64,000 nt of DNA from contig NC_089582.1 of assembly GCF_019320115.1 (NCBI RefSeq), positions 122,971,259 through 123,035,258 of the forward strand, in the 5' to 3' direction. Positions 32,980 to 45,344 of this stretch are shown here, piece after piece; positions within the stretch are counted from its first letter, which is position 1, and each line of letters starts with the position of its first letter. The DNA is from Miscanthus floridulus (taxonomy: Eukaryota > Streptophyta > Magnoliopsida > Poales > Poaceae). Below the pieces are notes generated by a model. The model was given only the letters and a program-made list of their open reading frames with translations, had not been told where the DNA came from and did no database searches. The position numbers and the translations under genes were made by a program.

Positions 32980-34882
32980 ATGTCAGGAAAAGCGGAAGGC
33001 AGCGGCAAAGGAAACGGAGACACACCTATATATTTCAATGACTGTGTTTCTAAGAATGAGCTTCGTGCTGTTCTTGATAACAAGTTCAATGAGATCCTTC
33101 AACAAATCACCAACTTGGCCAAGAGGATTGAAGATGTTGAACAACGATATCCTGAACCACGTCCTGAAGATGATGATGGTGATCTCTCTGAGGAGGATGG
33201 CGACGCAGAGGCTGGAGCCGAAGCTCAACGACGTGCTGAGGATGCACGTAATCGTAATCGGTTGAACTTTAACTGACGCTGTATGTGAGGTAATAACCAA
33301 GGTAATAATGATCCTTTCTCAAAAACCAAGTTTAAGATACCTCCTTTTTTAGTTCTGTTGATCCTAAAGCATATTTAGATTAGGAGATGGTTGTAGATCA
33401 AAAATTTAGCTCCCATCAAGTTCTTGAAGAATATAGAGTTAGACTTGCTACTAGTGAGTTTACTAGTTTTGCTTTTTTCTGGTGGAATGATATTTGCAAT
33501 AATGTTAATGCTAATGCTAATGCTCAAATACCTCAAACCTAGACTGTACTTAAACGACGAATGAAATCGAGATTTGTTCCTCCATACTATCAGCGTAATC
33601 TGCGATTAAAACTGTAACATTTAAATCAAGGTAGTAAGACCATTGAGGAATATTATCAGGAGCTTTTAATTGATCTAGCACGTAGTAACATACAAGAGGA
33701 TGGAATGAATAAGTGTTCTAGATTTTTTAGAGGTTTGCGTTGTGAAATACAGGATGTTCTTGACTATAAAGAATGGACTAGATTTTCCCAATTATATCAT
33801 TATGTTCTTAAAGCTGAAAGGGAAGTACAGGCATGAAAACCTAGGCATTCCACGACTCTCCACTCCTTCATCCAACCGAGGTGAGTAAATTTTCTGATGT
33901 GCAGGCACCACCAGTGCCTGTAAAGAAGAGTTCTTCTATCACACCTTCTTCCAGTGGATCTGCTACACCTTCCTCTAGCAGCTCTTCTAAAATTGTTTGC
34001 CACCACGGCAAGGGCATGTGACATATTGCTAAAGAATGCCCTAGCAAACGCGCATATATTGCTACTGATGATGGTGGGTATGCTAGTGCTAGTGATGAAG
34101 AGAATGAATTTACACTTGCAACTGATCTTTATGCAGATAAATTTATAGATAGTGCTAAAGATCCTGATGAGGTAATTGATAGTGTGACATGCACTGCAAA
34201 CTACAAATCAATCATTGTTCAACGTGTTTTGAGTACACAAGTTGAGCCAGTAGACAAGCTACAACGCCACAATTTGTTTCAAATGTTCCTCATTGTCAAT
34301 AATTTCTGTGTTCATGCTATAATTGATGGAGGGAGCAGCAATAACTTGATAAGTTCTGAGCTTGTCAAGACCCTTGGTTTATCTACATGTGCCCTTCCAC
34401 ATTCATACCATGTTCAGTGGTTCAACAATAGTGGTAAGGCAAAGGTAACACAATTTGCTCGTGTGCATTTTTCTATCGGATCATACCATGATTATGTTGA
34501 TTTTGATGTCGTGCCTATGTAAGCTTGTTCACTTTTGTTAGGCCGCCCTTGGCAATATGATAATAATATTCTACATCATGGTAGGCAAAATAGATATACT
34601 TTTATATTTAAGGGAAAGACCATTGCTTTACTTCCTTTAACTCCTGCTGAAAATGTGCAATATGAAAAGGAACTTGCTGAAAAGAAAAAGAAAGGCCATG
34701 ATAAATACTTTAGCAAACCAACAAATGAACCATCAAGTAACGTGAAAGAAGTTTTATTTGCTCTTAAATCTGTTCTTGCTGATCATGATGAACCTTGTTA
34801 TGCTTTAACTTGTACATCGCCTATATGTCCACTTGGTCCTGCTTCTAGTGCTATGCCTCTTGTTGGTACTAACCTTTTGTAG
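32980..34882 (+). pseudogene. Gypsy gag and aspartic protease remnants
   Basis: The first frame (32980-33276) is MSGKAEGSGKGNG.. with a coiled segment. After a frame break come a retrotransposon gag core (FAFFWWNDICNN, LKRRMKSRFVPPYYQRNLRL, GSKTIEEYYQELL) at about 33340-33835 and a zinc-knuckle-like region (CHHGKGM, stop, HIAKEC) near 34000-34045. The protease region reads AIIDGGSSNNLIS at about 34320, with DGGS in place of the usual DGAS/DTGA, followed by LLLGRPWQYD. Stops occur at 33381, 33540, 33615, 34019 and 34520. The protein ends at 34882 without polymerase. Confidence 0.8.
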
Positions 34883-35049
34883 GAGGAGGATGAATTCCCA
34901 ACAGGGAAGCCACCATGGCAGCCGCCTTTGCGAAGGATTGAGCGCCAAGATGAACGTCTTCTTCTGAAGCCATCATTGCTATCATCCAATGGAGGAGATG
35001 ATCTACTTCAGTCGAGGACGACTTCAATTCAAGAAAGGGAGGAAGAGCA

Positions 35050-35405
35050 ACTGTGTCACCAAGGCTGCTTGCTGTGAACCAGGGCCTCAATTCTTGATCT
35101 TGTTCGCCTATGGCGATTAGTCCTTTCGAATAAAGACTTGAACTCCTTCTTGTTATCATAAGCCTCATATTTATTTGCAATTTCAGATTGCGATCATCTC
35201 GTTCTTGCTTGTGTTCTTGATTTGCTTGCAGGAAAGCCTTCTTGGCGAGGTCAATCGTGTTCGCGTGGTTGATAACCAACGGAGCAGTGGTGTAACGGTT
35301 GCGGGGGTCTGAATCAGTCTTGGTTTGAAGCCTAGATCGTGAACGTCGAGTCTCCACCAGTTAACGCTATCATACCTTTTAGAAGATCGGGCCTAGTCTA
35401 CATCA
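35050..35405 (+). repeat. 5'-truncated right LTR of the gypsy element
   Basis: Begins at aactgtgtcaccaaggctgc, corresponding to about 480 bp into the left LTR, and ends ctacatca followed by agatg. Confidence 0.85.
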
Positions 35406-35952
35406 AGATGTCCAAAGTGAAGCAGATTATGAAACAAGATGGTTTGCCCGAGTCTGATCCTACGTTTGCTCTTGCTTTAGTTGTTTTCAAGAACACCGTC
35501 GACCGTAGGAACTTTCTGAGCATGGAAATGAAAGAGGGCCGCATGAACTTGATTGAGGCCTGCTGGGAGGTTCTGAGAGCCAGATCAAAGTAGTCATTAT
35601 CCCAACGAATGTTCCTTCTGCATCAGTCTATCTAGTTTTATGTTCGAATTGTGCATGTTGAGGATGTATGTTTGCCCTATGTTCGTTTTGTTTGATATTG
35701 TCATTGTAATGTTCCCTGGACATTGTTTGGTTAGTTGCATCGATGTGTTGTGGCCTGAGGCTTGAACTTTGTGTGCTCGTTGTTTTTCTCTAATCGAAAT
35801 AAATTGTGTTATGTGATGTACATATCTTGCTTGTAGGTTGACCTACATTTCGTAACAAGACAAGACTCTATTAATTGGTGTTCTATGTTACCTTGGAATC
35901 TCTCTTATTGTGACTTATCACACTAACCTACATTTCTAGTTTGTTGTTGTAG

Positions 35953-36169
<217 letters not shown>

Positions 36170-36354
36170 TGACCCATGAATAATTATGATTTACTATTGC
36201 CTTCACATTTCATGGTGTGTGCAAAATCTGCAGTATACTATCAAATATTTTTATTTGTGTCTGCACTTGCTCAAGTATTTTGAAATTATGAAGTCCTACT
36301 TGTTTGGTTTTTAAGATAAGTGTATTTCGTCTTGTGCATGTTCAAATATTGAAG

Positions 36355-36468
36355 GTATCCTTTCAAGATTGGACCCAGCACGTGCAAGAGATGCTGAACA
36401 CAAAGAAGTTTGGTGACATTGCATTTAGAGATAAGGATTTTAAGACTGCATTTGACTACTACTCCAAG
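36355..36468 (+). pseudogene. Captured exon of a brassinosteroid-signalling kinase (BSK) TPR region
   Basis: One exon with an ag|..|gt boundary reads SFQDWTQHVQEML then NTKKFGDIAFRDKDFKTA and DYYSK. This is the start of the C-terminal TPR part of BSK-type receptor-like cytoplasmic kinases. The kinase domain and the remaining TPRs are absent. It sits about 190 bp after the thiolase fragment on the same strand, and about 350 bp before the Harbinger transposase. Confidence 0.7.
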
Positions 36469-36818
36469 GTATCAATATCCCTGTTCTTCTCCATTTCAAG
36501 GGCCCTGTTTGCAATGGATCTTCACATATGAACGTTCTTATAGTGCTTGACACATCATGCTAGTGATTAGCTTCTCTCTGTTAAAACCTGTCCATTCTCG
36601 TTGTTATTTCCTTGGAGTTTTTGTCACCATCTAAAGGGATTCGTGTATCTGGGCTTATACAACGCTGTCTTTTGTTGAGACAGCCTGTGTGGTGCCATGG
36701 TAGTTTTCAATTCCTACCTACATCTTGGAAGAATTGACGCAAGAAAACTGCTATTTTGTTTGTCAGTGTTCTAATTTGTATATCACTTGCTCTTTCTTAT
36801 CTTATCATGCTGTTGCAG

Positions 36819-38047
36819 ATGAGCAGCTCTAAGGACTCCTACATCAGAGACACCTCCAGCGAAGGAACACAAATTTACAATGTTGCGGCTGCTGCTATCC
36901 TCGTTGCAAGGTTAAAAGTAGCAGTGGCTAATGCGGCTCTAGTGGTGAACACTACCCTCCCCTTCCCAAAGATGAGCGGGCGGCAGTGGATGCAACTGAA
37001 TCTGCAAAATGAACAAAAGTGCAAAGAAAACCTGCGTATGTTTCCTACATTTGCACAACATTTTACTTGAGTATGGATTGAAGGGTACACAACAGACATG
37101 ATCCATAAATACTTTAGGATTATATGTGTGGACTTGTGCTCACAATGAGGTAGCTAGAAGGAGCAGGGATAGATTTGAGCGGTCTTTAGATACAGTTAGT
37201 AGGAAGGTTACTCATGTGGCCGAGGTTATTAGTAGATGGGTAGACAATATTCTAGTTCCAATTGATAGAAGTTATGCTGGAGTGCACGCTCAGTTTTCAA
37301 CATATGCACCATTTTTTGATGGGTGCATTGGGGCGTTGGATGGAACTCATATTAAAGTTTCGGTGAACAAGGAGACCAGAATTGACTACATAAACAAGAA
37401 AGGAGATGTAACAATTAATGTTTGTGCCATTGTGGACATGGATATGCGTTTCACGTTTGTGGGGGCCGGGATGGCGGGGTCAGTGCATGACATGGCCGTA
37501 CTAAGAGAATATTGGCTACAACCAATGTTCCCGCATCCACCACAAGGTTAGTGATTAGTGCCATGCAATAGTTGAACCATCTTTGTACTTGTTTTTGAAG
37601 ATAACGAAAATGAATTGTGGAAATGGTGCATGTGTTGTAGGACGGTACTATCTGGTGGATGCTGGATATGCATTGGAGACTGGCTACATGGCTCCATTCA
37701 AAAATACAAGGTACCATCTGGATGATTTTAGGGGTGTAGACATGGACACATTATCTCGACAGGAGAAATTTCACTTCACACTCATTAGAGCCTCCGCAAT
37801 GTCGTCGAAAGGACATTTGGGGTTCTCAAAGCCCGTTGGCACATATTGCATGGGGTACCGTTCTGTCATAGGAAAAAAGCAAAATATAATTATTATGTCA
37901 TGCTTTACAATGCACAATTTTTTATGGAATCATGAGATTGGAGTTGGTTCGTCTACATACCCACCATCGGATTGGGTTCAGATCAATGCTAATTCCACTA
38001 TATCGTTAGTGAGGGAGTACATATCTGTGGCTCTCTGGGGACAATGA
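36819..38047 (+). pseudogene. PIF/Harbinger DDE transposase, unit 1
   Basis: The start region MSSSKDSYIRDTS is followed by WMQLNLQNEQKCKENLRM, then a frame change and a TGA near 37099. The main frame resumes at WTCAHNEVARRSRDRFERSL. The DDE core has GALDGTHIKV (first Asp) and, after a short intron (about 37547-37640), YYLVDAGYALE (second Asp). The Glu-bearing stretch (VVERTFGVLKARW) is present only in another frame, about 37800-37880. The normal frame then returns at KKQNIIIMSCFTMHNFLW. Such enzymes cut at TWA targets. Several frame breaks make this copy inactive. Confidence 0.82.
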
Positions 38048-38979
38048 TGCAGCAAAGGCGATTAATATTAGGATGCCAAGTACTTCAATTAAAGATAGTT
38101 GTTTGCATTACAATGCCAACTAAATGGTTAATGAAGCAGACTTTCGCTCTTTCATTTCCTATCTTTATGTGCATTTCATTTGTTAGGTACTTGTAGTGCC
38201 CAAAGGTTGTGTGATATTCTTGTTCATCTGATCCTTATACTGAGTGATACATGTAGAATTGTAGATGCACTGGGGTACTTCAAGATTGTTTGTAGTAAGG
38301 TACTATATGATTTATCATTTCAACCTTGTATTTTTGTGGACATGCCCCCCGAGTGATATATGTAGAATTGTAGATGCACTAAGGTACTCCTGTACCGGCG
38401 GCCCAGTATAAGTTTAGTAATGAGCTCAATATAAATTGGTAGAACTGGTATAGTTACAATGTATTGTAAATTGGCAGATAATTGAAACTGCTTTTGCTTA
38501 TCATGCCCAGTGTGTGTTGGGGTTTGCTATTGACCTTGAATTCGTTTTTTTTAAACCACGCGCGTACGCAACCAGTATCTTACAGAGTTTTTGGCACAAG
38601 TGACCATTGGCGGGCTCCTACTTCGACAGCTAACATGGGGTTTGTAAGAGCTGTGTCACAGTCTGAACATGAAACTATCTGAAGTTCTGGCAATTTTAGT
38701 TGTTCTACTCATAGAACCGGTTGCTGCTGCTGCTTGTGGTACAGTTTCCTGATGAAAGTTGTCATGTTTATAAAGAAGTTGTCATGTTTGTGAAGAAGTG
38801 TAATTTGAACTGTTGTGTGTATTTTGAACTGTTGTATAATGGCTTGTATGGACCTATTATGTGTACTGAACTGCTAGTGGACTAACTTCTAATGGACTGT
38901 TAGTAGTCCCTAACAAACTGTTATTTCAACTGCTGTATTGTAATTTGAATGGCTTGTGGTTTGGCGCCATCAGTTGTCT
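38048..38979. other. Harbinger 3' non-coding region
   Basis: AT-rich sequence without a gene. Near-repeats tgatacatgtagaattgtag / tgatatatgtagaattgtag (38245, 38355) and gttgtcatgttta / gttgtcatgtttg (38758-38790) are small local duplications. Confidence 0.5.
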
Positions 38980-39135
38980 GGATGTGGTGTTGGCGCCATT
39001 TTTTTGAAATAAGCAAATGGCAGCCGTTGGCTGAAGCTGGTTGACTGGATGTGGTGTTGGCGTCATTTTTTTGAAATGAGTAAATGACAGCTGTTGGCTG
39101 GAGCTGGTTGACTGAATATAGTGTTGGCTGGTTTT
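38980..39135. repeat. About 67-bp tandem repeat near the Harbinger right end
   Basis: ctggatgtggtgttggcg.. is repeated with its ttttttgaaat and ttggctg.agctggttga parts at about 38980 and 39048. A partial third unit follows from 39112. Confidence 0.75.
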
Positions 39136-39830
39136 TCCTGTGGTTTCCACCAGCAGCCATATCCAGGCTCGTAATACCAGCCGAACAAGCAAAAAGAAAG
39201 GAACGCTCGGGCCTATGTCTTTTATAAGTTTGGACACTAGTGCTCATTTGGGGCTACCAGCAGCTTGAATGCTTTTGTTTTGACTACGATTTGCTTGTAT
39301 GCCATTCTGAGCGTTGCTTTGCGCCTCTGCACGTATACTACCACTCATTGATTAACTGGAGCTGTTGTGTTACTCGAATTTTGTACGAGTTTATATTGCA
39401 CAACCCACTGCGCAGCTTGTGTTGTTCTTTTTTTTTTTTTGTAAAAATAGGATACTAATTCTGGATTGTATAGTTGGCAATCGTTGGTTGATCCTTCGTC
39501 TAGCCTAGTAGGCACGTATGAGCACCGTCAAATGTCCTACCTCACCTATAGGAAAGTGTCTCAATAACTCTTAAGACTGACGAAGTCACCACATATACCT
39601 CACATTGATGGGTACGCCACAGACAACTAGAAAAATATCATCACTCAATTTTGAAATAAATCTAGAAAAAAATACAAGTACATGTATAAACTGGCGGACT
39701 TCAATTCGGATGAGGTAGGTTTCAACACAAGAAAACTAACTAGCTGAGCTACTCTAAGTTCACTGGTGAAACATGTTTCCCATCATCTATTCCGTTAGTA
39801 TTTGGCCAACAACAAGAAACCCTTCATATT

Positions 39831-40907
39831 TGTCGGGTTCATAAACCCGGGGTCCCCAATGAACCCGCTTCCCTATAAAACTCGGTCTAGTAGGTGGTAC
39901 AACGACAACACACGCCTGGGCCACCCCAAATACATAATAATAGGCTAAGACCACGATCCGGTTCCCAACCAGCACCTCCGACCTTTGGGTCGCGGGCTCC
40001 ACCTCGCCCGGCCCCCTTTCTCCGACCGAGGATATGCCGGACCTCTGCTTGCTGCTCTTTCCCTACCGACACGGTCGGGGCCAACTAGGAGCAACCGACC
40101 GGGGACGCCCGCTCAGTGTGGGCCTAGGGAGCAGGCGATGCAGATAAGGTAAGGCGCTCAAGTCAACCGCAATACCGAGGACCGTACCCTGCCATGCCCT
40201 ATGCACCTACAGGACGGTGCCGACAGGGCATGACAGGCGAACACGATAGAGCTTGCCAGACGCTTCAGAGCATAAACAGTGTTGTGGGAGCCGTCGTAGG
40301 TGAACACGGTAGAGCCTGCCAGACATGTCAGAGCTTAAACAGTGTTGTGGGCGCCGTTGTTTGCCGTACCAGGCGAACACGGTAGAGCCTGCTAGACGCG
40401 TCTGGGCATTAACAGTATTGTGGGCGCTGGCAGCCATCCCGTACCCGATGGCTTGAGCAACAAGACTAGACAGCACACGTATGCACTCTCTATCTCTTTC
40501 TCTCTGACTTATAAGGTCATCCCTTTCAACTATAAAAGGGGATGCGCACTCTCCCAACAAGCACACGCTAGACGACTCAAGGACTCGACGACCAGAGGAC
40601 TCGAACAACTCAATAGCTCTAGAACTCGACAGCTACACAGAGCATACGCTCCAATACTTAGCGCACGTTAGAGCACCCGTCACTCTCGGCCACTCGGTTC
40701 AGAGTTCGATTGGGCCTCTAACACACCCCTTCTCATTCCTTACTTGTTTGTAACCCCACAACAAACACTGAGCACTTGGGCTGGGCTCAGGAAATAAAGT
40801 CACCGACCAACCTCAACTGAACGTAGGGCCCGTTGTCTAGCCACATCCGATCACAACGCGTGGCAAAACTATAAATATTTACTTGTTGGTCACTTTTCGC
40901 ACCGACA
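39831..40907. repeat. Solo LTR of a gypsy-like element, unit 1 (1,077 bp)
   Basis: Starts tgtcgggttcataaacccgg and ends ..cgcaccgaca. It contains ctataaaagg (about 40533) as a TATA box and three related 55-60-bp direct repeats (gaacacggtagagcctgcc..aacagtgttgtggg) at about 40225-40430. The TGTCGG..CCGACA ends are typical of grass gypsy LTRs. No internal region and no clean 5-bp duplication are visible. Confidence 0.75.
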
Positions 40908-40989
40908 GCATTCATTTTAAAGTTCTAAAAACGACGGTGTTAATAGGAGAAAAAAAGAAAAGTAATATTACTCAGCACTCTCATTCTGA

Positions 40990-41295
40990 AAATAAGTCTA
41001 AAATAACCCTATAGCTAGTTGTAAACTACCCACTACTATCATTATTTATGAAAAAATAGTCTACACAACCCCTATAGCTATTTACAAATTAATATCCATC
41101 ATCACCATTATAAAAAAAGTTTAATCTAAAATACTACTATATCCATTTTCAAATTATCCACTTGCTATTATAAAAAAAAACCTAAAATACCTATATGTCT
41201 ATTATAATTTACCCACCACCTCCATTAAGAAAAATTAACCGAGCATATCCCTATGGATGCTTCTTAATTATCCATCTCTACCATAAAAATGAAAC
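40990..41295. repeat. Degenerate AT-rich tandem repeats, unit 1
   Basis: About four diverged units of 55-65 bp, each with a ccctatagct/ctatatc core, a taaattatccac-like block and an attataaaaaaa tract. No coding sequence; the region to about 42330 also shows no gene. Confidence 0.55.
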
Positions 41296-42336
41296 AAATT
41301 AAGGAAAGAGAAGACCGCATAATTTAGTTAATGCATAAATTGGTTGCACATGGTACACATTTAAGATATCAAGGTTGTAATTCAGATGATTGCTAATATA
41401 AAATGTAACAAAAAACTAAAACATATATAGCTAGGTTAAAAAAGAAAGAAAAACAGAGATACTATCAGATTGAAGAGGATAAGTGATCATTTGTTCTATC
41501 ATGGGAAAAACGAATGCTCGCTCTAGTAAAATGAACAGTGAAACTATTACCTCTCCCTCCCTAGACAATGTAGTTTTTTTTTAAGTGTATGACATATATA
41601 AATTGTAAACCACAATGAGAATATTTTTCCACTACACAGATGGCATGAACAAAAAATTGACAAGAAAGGATATTGAAATTTGCTATTAATTATTAGTCAT
41701 GCATTTGAGTTTAGTTACATCATATAAACATATCATCTGCAAATGATTGAGGCCATAGTTGGTCTGAGGAGCATTGACAAATGGGGGTCAGTTGGGGGTG
41801 GGGGTTACTTCATTAGTTTTTTCTTTAAAGTATTGGATTCGTGCCAGATGAGGTGGTAGGGTAAATTAAAGGGATCCGTGCATTGTCAGGGCCAGGTCTC
41901 CCCGAAAAAAATATTTAACTATCATAGCAAAAGGTAGCAATTATGACCTAATTATTTTGGGTCTTTTTTTTCGAGAGCTTACACACTAAAGAATTTTTTT
42001 TCCCTTTCGCAATGCCAAAGTATGCTAATGTGCGCGTCACCTGCATCAGCCCGAACCCGAAGCATGCTATTGGTGTCCATGAATCTTATAAAAAAAAACA
42101 TATACTGTTCTTACATCCAATGGTAGTCCAATTTTAATCATGAAAAAAAGAGAAACATTAACCAAATTGTGCCTTAAATATTTTTTCTTCAAAAAGCAGT
42201 TCCCAACTAAATTTATGGATGGTTCGTATCGATTGGTTAGCAAAGATAAAGCTTGATCTTGTGTAATTCATTGACTCGAAGGAAAAAGGATTTATCTCTT
42301 AATCAAGTTCACACTCCTATAAGATCATATACTGTA

Positions 42337-42808
42337 CCCCCTTCATTCCAAATAATTGTAAGATGTTTTGATTTTCTAGCTACATTGTTTTTATTATATG
42401 TCTTCTAGGTTTTCGATTTCGGTGCTGCAAAAATTTCGGCCACCCCCGAAATTCGGCCAAAATTTCGTCGATTTTTTTTAGAGACTTGCACATTAAATAT
42501 GCTTTTTCTAAAAAAATTTAGATCTAAACAAATATTAGCATGATTTATGATTACACATCTATTGAGAAGAAGAATATGCAACATAAGCAATAGAAAAATA
42601 TGAGTTTAGAGTTATATAGCACATGTATTAGTATATTACAAAATTTTGGATTTTTCTTTCGCCCACCACTGAAATTACCGAAATTCGTGAAATTTCGGTG
42701 AAATTTCGCCGAAATTTTGAACCCTATTCTAGACATAGTGTATCTTCAAATACACAACAAAAACTTATGTTTCTAGAAAATTCAAAACATCTTACATTTG
42801 ATCAGGAA
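42337..42808. mobile_element. Old MITE with an hAT MITE (42419-42724) nested in it, unit 1
   Basis: The outer arms ttgtaagatgttttgatttt and aaaattcaaaacatcttaca match Stowaway-type ends. The inner element begins gttttcgatttcggtg, ends cgccgaaattttgaaccc, and has 8-bp flanks tcttctag / tattctag (7 of 8 match). It is rich in gaaatttcg motifs. Confidence 0.6.
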
Positions 42809-42929
42809 AAGTGAAATCCAAGTCTTGCTAGAAAAGCTGATGGTCCACTACGTTAAATGTGTCTCTAACTAATTACTAATAGGCTGATACGGAAAGCGCA
42901 TTTTCATATGCAGATTCATAGTACAGATT

Positions 42930-43640
42930 CACTAGTGCAGAAACAATTTTTAGCAACATATGCTTTTGTTAGAGATGGTTAATAAAAAAAACCGCCTCTG
43001 AAAATAATTTCTAACACGAGTCGCCTCTAGAAATCCATTTTTAGAGGTGGCTGATATTCTAAAACTGCACCTATCTTTAGAAGCTGCTCGAGATCTAGCC
43101 AATTATGAAAATAAATTTCTAGAGGTGGTTGGATGCCTGGATCTAGAGTCGTCTCTATAAATCGATTTATAAAGACGGCTGGATATAGAGTCGTCTCTAA
43201 AAATAGGTGCAGTACAGTAAAATTCATAACTTTTTTAAACGAAGTCAGATGAAGATAAATTTTATATCAAAGTTATAAACCTAGAAGAGATCTACAACTT
43301 TGTAGTTAACAACCTTTTCATTTGAAATCATTTAGATGCAGAAAATTCTCTTTGAAATTATCACTTTTTGATTTTTTTTTAAATCAAATCGACATCGGAT
43401 GAAGAAATGACCAAAATAAAAGTTATAGATCTCGAAAGATATATAATATTGCTGTTGATAATTTTTTTATATGAAATAATCTATAATCCTAAAATTTAGT
43501 TTTAAGTGCTCACATTTAAAATTCAAATATTAAAATTTAAAATTTGAAATTCAAGTATTGAAATTTAACTTTTTAAATGACCTCAGATGGGGAAACAACA
43601 AAAACCAAAGTCATTCCAAAACTTCTTCATCTATCTCCTA
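42930..43640. mobile_element. Truncated CACTA element end, unit 1
   Basis: Starts cactagtgcagaaacaattt, like grass CACTA termini. Subterminal tagaggtggct/gtcgtctctaaaaa repeats follow on both strands, then the aaagttataaacctagaagagatc type of spacer seen again inside the CACTA element at 57831-59994. No right terminus was found. Confidence 0.65.
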
Positions 43641-43969
43641 ATATTTTTGCTCCTGAACGAGCACGAGCATGGCTGGGTTAATGGGCTAGTAAAATGTGAA
43701 TTCATAGTGCTTCAGTGAACTAGATTTCGATTGGCCGCGGCCTGTCACACAGGCAAGATCATGATTCAAGAGAGCCAGGAGGGAAGAATATAATAGGTAC
43801 AGGTTTACAGCGAATGAGAGAGGCCATTTCCATCCAGTCAGCGTCGACACCGCTGCTCGCTTGCGCAATGTGATCACGCTAGGTCAAGAGCTAGCGCCAT
43901 CGTATCCATCTCTTCTGCTAATGCACCAGGTCTTTGAAGCGGAAGGGCCACATATATATGTCTACGTCC

Positions 43970-44935
43970 TGAGCACTTGAGCAGCATCAAAGAATGTGAT
44001 TGGCTCAATGGCCGCGTCGTCGTCGTAGCCGTCGTCGTTCCAGGGGCATCACAACGTCATCAGCAGTGCAGCCGGGCGCCCAGAAGTGTCGCTGCCCACG
44101 GAGAAGCGATTGTCGCCGCCGCGTCTCTTTCAGTGACCCGCAAACAGAAGGCCCTAATAGTGGTTTCGTCGTTGTATATATTTGTTATTTGAATCGCATC
44201 ATCATTAGGTCCCTTAGCTTAACTCAACAGAGGTGGGGATATATATAATCAATAATGATATAACGCGGGTGTCCATGTCCGTGCGGACACGACCGCAAGC
44301 GCGTGCCGGCGGCGCAGGGCCGCTGCCACAACCAATACCCAGTGGCCTTAGAAAAGGAGGGGCCCAGGGGCGCGGGCGACCCAGCGGTGGAGACGGTTCG
44401 ACCGGCATCGAGCTCGATGGCGGAGGAGTCGCCAAGCGGGCGGGGGCAACAACAACAAGCTTAGGTCGCCGATGGATTGAGATTAGGGAAGGGTGGGAAG
44501 GAGTGGTGGGGGTAGGTGGCCAGCGATGAGGTCACTGGCCAGGTAGCCAGCCGGCAGCCAGGGCGACGTCCGAGGTGGCGGCTGGCAGAGTAGAGGAGGT
44601 ATGTCACCGACAGATTAGGATTAGGGAAGGGTGAGGAAGGAGCGGCGGGGGTGGCCAAGGCGTCTTCCGAGGTCAGGGCATGCAAGGAGGAGGTATGTCA
44701 TCCGTGAATTGGGATTAGGACGGCGTGGATGCGCGGCCGGCGGTGGGGTCGTCGGCCAGGGTGGCATCTGAGGTGGCGGCAGACAGGGAATAGGAGGAAG
44801 AAGAATAGTGTCTAGATGCTGGTGCTCGTTCGGACTTTTGAGCGCAAGCGCAGCCAATATATAATGGGCAAAACAGTGGTAATTGCTGAGGAAATTGAGA
44901 CGACGTACCTACGTACGGCAATCAGCAGGAGAGGA
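43970..44935. other. GC-rich block with imperfect repeats, no recognised gene, unit 1
   Basis: Overlapping open frames occur on both strands. Repeats of gattagggaagggtg.. and gaggtatgtca(c/t)c.. about 100-130 bp apart produce Pro-rich antisense frames (..PFPNPN..). gtgtccatgtccgtgcggacac forms a small palindrome at 44268. It may be a transduplicated gene fragment within a DNA transposon; no domain is recognised. Confidence 0.35.
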
Positions 44936-45344
44936 GTTACAACAGATCGAGGGGTGTTCCCATGATCAATTTATTTATTCCTTTATTCTTTTCTGTATGT
45001 TGGTTTCCTAGCTTGGGTTGGGAAGACACCACGGGTAGGGTAGGATGCATCCTATACTTTAGAAAAGAATCAGTATATATATTGGCATATATTAAACATC
45101 CTAGAGGAGGCATTCTTGTATTTTCTTTTCTTTTTTAAGGGTGATTGATGTGAAAAGAATGACTTGTAGGGATTGAAAACTCGAATGTAATTCTTCCCAA
45201 GATGTGACTGATGCAATCCATAGCCAAAGCTTCTTTAAGAAAAGAGAGACTCAATTGTAGAGAACCAATTCCAATTCCATCGATTGGTCTACTCCTATTA
45301 TTATAGGAGATAATGCATCTGCAATGTACTACAATTATCTAGGC

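Larger units (their letters stand above)
30916..35405 (+). mobile_element. Non-autonomous Ty3/gypsy-type element (gag-protease only)
   Basis: The left LTR 30916-31749 starts TGATGAGG and ends ..ATATCA. A PBS-like tggtatcaaagacc follows at about 31752. The right LTR (about 35050-35405) lacks its first 470-480 bp. The 5-bp duplication agatg lies at 30911-30915 and 35406-35410. A purine-rich aagaaagggaggaagag sits directly before the truncated right LTR. No reverse transcriptase, RNase H or integrase is present. Confidence 0.85.
29862..35593 (+). pseudogene. Myb/SANT-like DNA-binding protein (Harbinger ORF1), split by a gypsy insertion
   Basis: A leader exon (about 29862-30040) is followed by a frame from ATG 30150. 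It encodes a Myb/SANT-like domain: WDEATLRTFLELVIE, then GWSNLYPAFENKTKL and LQNKLNDLKRTYFAWRNLQ. Ser/Lys-rich text (SINSPPSKKTVSIDDCLEDL) follows. The reading stops at KHDEEM, where the gypsy element enters at 30916. It resumes at 35411 with SKVKQIMKQDGLPESDP and ends at TAG 35591-35593. In-frame stops at 30216 (after ELVIE) and about 30856 also break it. In PIF/Harbinger elements such a protein binds the transposon ends and assists the transposase; a host L10-interacting-MYB-like gene is the alternative. Confidence 0.65.

Noticed and set aside
40194..40671. Small open frames in the solo LTR
   Set aside because: They arise from the 55-60-bp direct repeats of the LTR and have no similarity to retrotransposon proteins.
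43970..44935. A host gene in the GC-rich block (several 70-98-codon frames on both strands)
   Set aside because: Frames overlap, carry internal nucleotide repeats and show no recognisable domain or splice structure.
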